Assembly (NCBI RefSeq): GCF_027596085.1
Contig: NC_072453.1
Span: 9,961,448 to 10,025,447 of the forward strand
DNA: 64,000 nucleotides
Reading direction: 5' to 3'
Source of the DNA: Anoplopoma fimbria
Taxonomy: Eukaryota; Chordata; Actinopteri; Perciformes; Anoplopomatidae
In this document: positions 61,712 to 64,000 of the stretch, piece by piece
Position numbering within the stretch: the stretch's first letter is position 1
Layout of the letters: every line of letters begins with the position of its first letter
The notes under the pieces: model-generated
Told to the model about the DNA's origin: nothing
The model's input: the letters and a program-made list of their open reading frames with translations, nothing else
Databases searched by the model: none
Program-made: the position numbers and the translations under genes

Positions 61712-64000
61712 CTGAGGAGGAGGACGAAAAACAAAACACACTCAGGAAAAAACATTTATGTTGTCATATTAAGCTCTAGTCTTGATAATAATATTCAGAT
61801 CCTTTAGATAAAAGTATTAGAAGCTTGCTGTAAAAATATGTAAAAGTAATTCGAAATTTTACTTAAGTAAAAGTATGTAATTGGCAAAATATACTTAAAT
61901 TAGTTCAGGTAAAAGTATTGACTACTTCTCAAACGTACAAATTGTCAAATGAAATTCAGGGCTGATGATTTTAAGAATGAAATTGTAACCATTATAAGAA
62001 AAAATGTCATAATATTACAAAAATAAGTCAAATTATTATCATGATACGAATTTTTTTAATTAGTTTAAGGTGCAGTGAGAGAGAAACAGCAGATATTTCA
62101 GCAGAGTGGAAGAGAAACACAGAACCGCAGAGCAGAGAGGGAATTAAAGAAGTCACCTCGTCGCTGAAGACGGAGTCGCAGAAGAGACGAGAGGAGCGTT
62201 TGGCAGAACGAGCCGTGAAGGGCACAGACTTAAGAGCTGGAGACACCAGAGAAACAACAGGGGGGAGAGGGAGAGAGAGAGCGAGAGAGAGAGAGAGAGG
62301 GGCAAGGACAAACAAAAGAGAGGTTAGCCTCAAAAGAAAGAAAAGAGTGAAGAAGTAAGTTACTAAAATGGTAAGCAGGAGGACATTTTTATTAAAGCAG
62401 AGGGTTCAGAATTTTTGATTTAAAACGAGTAATTCTCTGTGAAGTCAAAGCTTCATGTCTTAAAGCTGCATTCTCTCTAATGTCCATCAGGGGGCGACTC
62501 CTCTGGTTGTATAGAAGTCTATGAGAAAATGACTCTACTTCTCTCTTGATTTATTCCCTCAGTAAACATTGTAAACATGAGTTTATGGTCTCAATCTCTA
62601 GTTTCAAGTCTTCTTCAATACAGCATGATGTTCATTTAGTAAATTATGGTCCATTTAGAGTCAAATAGACCATAAAGCAGAGTATGCTTTAGGGCGGGGC
62701 TACACTGTGATTGACAGGTCTCTACCAGAGACGCATACGGAGTCTCTACGTCACTCCTCCTCAGTCAAAATATTATAACTTCCGTTCATTGGTTGCAAAA
62801 AAACAACAACATGTCAACAGCGGTTATCCAAGTCAGTGTTGAACTAGTGAACTAGTGAACTAGTGATCAGACAGTCGAGGACAGTTAAGCCGAGCAGACA
62901 TTGTTTTTTTGTACCTGTGATGATGTCCTCGATGGCTCCGTCCTTCCCCTCCCTCACCAGAGGAGACACCTGCCTCCTCTTCAGCTCTGCTATCAGATCC
63001 ATCTGTGGCAGTTTGGACGTCACACACACCTGAAACAAACAAACGTGTCTGAATACGACTTTCCTCCTGTGGCTGTATCACCCACACTGTTTGTTGTTAC
63101 CTTCACTTTCTGTTTTTATCTTTAAGATCATAAATGATAAATGATGATGTTTGTTTTCAGCCTGTCTGATCGTCTCATTTGTCTTCAAGTAAGTAACTTG
63201 GTGAGCACAATAGAACCAAACTGCTGCACTTTGCATTAATTGTACAAGTACATTATTTAATTATGTTAATTAAATAACACAGAGATAACATGAAACTAAA
63301 TAAAAGATGCTACCTTTCTTCCTGTGACTTCAGGTTTAGGTGGAGTTGATGGAGCTTCACAGTTCTGGACTTGTCTCTTCCTCTGCTCGTTCTCCTGCTC
63401 AGCTTGCTGTCAGAGAAAAAAAGTATTTTAATAAACTTATCTGCATCTGAAGGTCAAATGATAAGAGATAAGATAAGATAAGATAATCCTTTATTAGTCC
63501 CGCAGCGGGGAAATTTGCAGGCTTACAACAGCGTAGAGTAAAGTGCACACAAGAGACATAGTAAAAGAAAGACAAGATAAAAATAAAAAATGAAAATAAA
63601 AAAAACAAGTATTATAAATAAGCAATAAAAAACAGTAGAAAATCAACAATAACTGAAATATTATATTTACAGACAGAAAAAACTATTTTAACTATTATTG
63701 CACAGTGTAATGTATTGCACAGGTTTTTATTGTCATGTTTTTATTGTCATGTGTCATGTGGTCTGCTGGGAGCAGAGTTGGCGTGACTTTAGCTCACTGA
63801 TTGGGCCGTAAGTTTACAGTAATGGCTGTTTCCATTAGGAGCAGCTTAGTGACTTCATTCATGCCAGGAATCAATAAGAGGAACGTTATCTGACCTTGTA
63901 CGCTTTGATGAACCGGACAAAAACAGGGAAGAACACGGAGGGCGGCGTCGTTTTAGAGTTCTCTCCAAAGTACTCGACTGCAGAGTCATAAACATCCTGG
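61706..64000 (-). CDS. fmnl1: formin-like protein (fmnl1-like), C-terminal exons, 5' part beyond the window
   Basis: Minus-strand exons at 64000-63895, 63406-63314, 63029-62915 and 62236-62157 join in phase. They encode [19 protein letters not shown] and RFIKAYK (end of FH2), [12 protein letters not shown], the DAD core [11 protein letters not shown] with [14 protein letters not shown], and the tail [20 protein letters not shown]. This order is specific to FMNL formins, which nucleate and elongate actin filaments and are autoinhibited by DAD-DID contact. The tail mixes FMNL1- and FMNL3-like residues. Fmnl1 is favoured because its human locus shares chromosome 17 with SRCIN1, which is inference. 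Confidence 0.88.
62028..62236 (-). CDS. fmnl1: fmnl1-like C-terminal exon with two possible endings
   Basis: Acceptor GTCTCCAG. Encodes [20 protein letters not shown] and SVFSDE up to 62157. Donor GAG/GTGACT at 62156 can then splice to an acceptor at 61712, where ATTTAA gives SDEI-stop. Without splicing, the frame reads on ([18 protein letters not shown] and beyond) to a stop at 62028-62030. The basic KRSSR cluster adjoins DAD, as in the family. Confidence 0.8.
62458..62813 (+). repeat. repeat family A, copy 8, in the fmnl1-like gene
   Basis: AAAGCTGCATTCTCTCTAAT then CCATCAGGGGGCG at 62484-62496, ending GTTCATTGGTTGCA. Lies in the intron between the DAD exon and the C-terminal exon. Confidence 0.9.
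62915..63029 (-). CDS. fmnl1: fmnl1-like exon, DAD motif
   Basis: Between GTTTCAG and ACAG/GTACAA. Encodes [20 protein letters not shown] and [25 protein letters not shown] is the amphipathic DAD helix that binds the N-terminal DID and keeps the formin inactive. Confidence 0.93.
63314..63406 (-). CDS. fmnl1: fmnl1-like exon, charged linker
   Basis: 31 codons between CTGACAG and [23 protein letters not shown] and [14 protein letters not shown]. The first half matches the QAEEENELRKKQ stretch that follows FH2 in FMNL proteins. Confidence 0.9.
63460..63780 (-). repeat. LINE 3' tail (CR1/Rex1 type) in a formin intron
   Basis: GATAAGATAAGATAA next to CCTTTATTAGTCCCGCAGCG on the plus strand is, on the minus strand, the 3' end of a LINE followed by its short tandem tail. 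Conserved TGTGGTCTGCTGGGAGCAGA lies beyond. 5'-truncated remnant in an intron. Confidence 0.6.
63895..64000 (-). CDS. fmnl1: fmnl1-like exon, end of FH2 domain (partial)
   Basis: Runs off the window. Encodes [20 protein letters not shown] and [15 protein letters not shown], then donor GTCAGA on the minus strand. Phase 0 exit. Confidence 0.92.

Overview
This window looks like nuclear DNA from a teleost fish, most likely a percomorph. Coding sequence is sparse and interrupted by canonical GT-AG introns. Long CA/GT microsatellites are frequent, and many fish-type short DNA transposons (hAT, piggyBac-like, foldback) and LINE tails are present. The proteins match vertebrate neuronal and cytoskeletal families. 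There is no bacterial, viral or organellar gene content.

Positions 1 to about 46.8 kb, plus strand: the 3' three quarters of a srcin1 gene (p140Cap, SRC kinase signalling inhibitor 1). I recognise 17 spliced exons with compatible phases and one candidate cassette exon, running from a 27-nt microexon (6286-6312) to a terminal exon whose stop codon ends at 46831. The N-terminal exons lie upstream of the window. A GA-rich block with a CArG box (about 780-1295) may be an internal alternative promoter. The large exon 32162-33171 carries poly-Gln and poly-Gly tracts and appears to lack single G bases at three G-rich runs. Exon 43318-43659 appears to lack one C. These look like homopolymer errors in the assembly, but real lesions cannot be excluded.

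46.8-57.5 kb: no recognisable coding exon. It holds a 900-base polypyrimidine block joined to a GAA repeat (50.0-50.95 kb), AU-rich 3'UTR-like sequence with poly(A) signals at 54157 and 54500, and dispersed repeats.

57.5-60.0 kb, plus strand: a compact two-exon gene with a non-coding first exon (donor at 57664) and one coding exon (58865-59827). It encodes a 320-residue protein with glycine-zipper-like hydrophobic blocks that I do not recognise. This is the best candidate for an undescribed gene.

61.0-64.0 kb, minus strand: the last exons of a formin-like gene (fmnl1-like): the end of FH2, the DAD motif and the basic C-terminal tail. Two alternative C-termini are possible through retention of the last intron. 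This gene converges on the 320-residue gene.

The rest is mostly intron. One repeat family of about 300-500 bp occurs eight times plus a fragment, and every main copy carries a CTCF-like motif. Other noteworthy elements are a perfect oestrogen-response-element palindrome inside a repeat, an internally deleted hAT with a residual BED finger and intact 8-bp target duplications, a TTAA-flanked piggyBac-like element, and a terminal-inverted-repeat element inserted in a minisatellite. srcin1 and fmnl1 both act on actin and Src-linked signalling, but nothing in the sequence shows that they are co-regulated.
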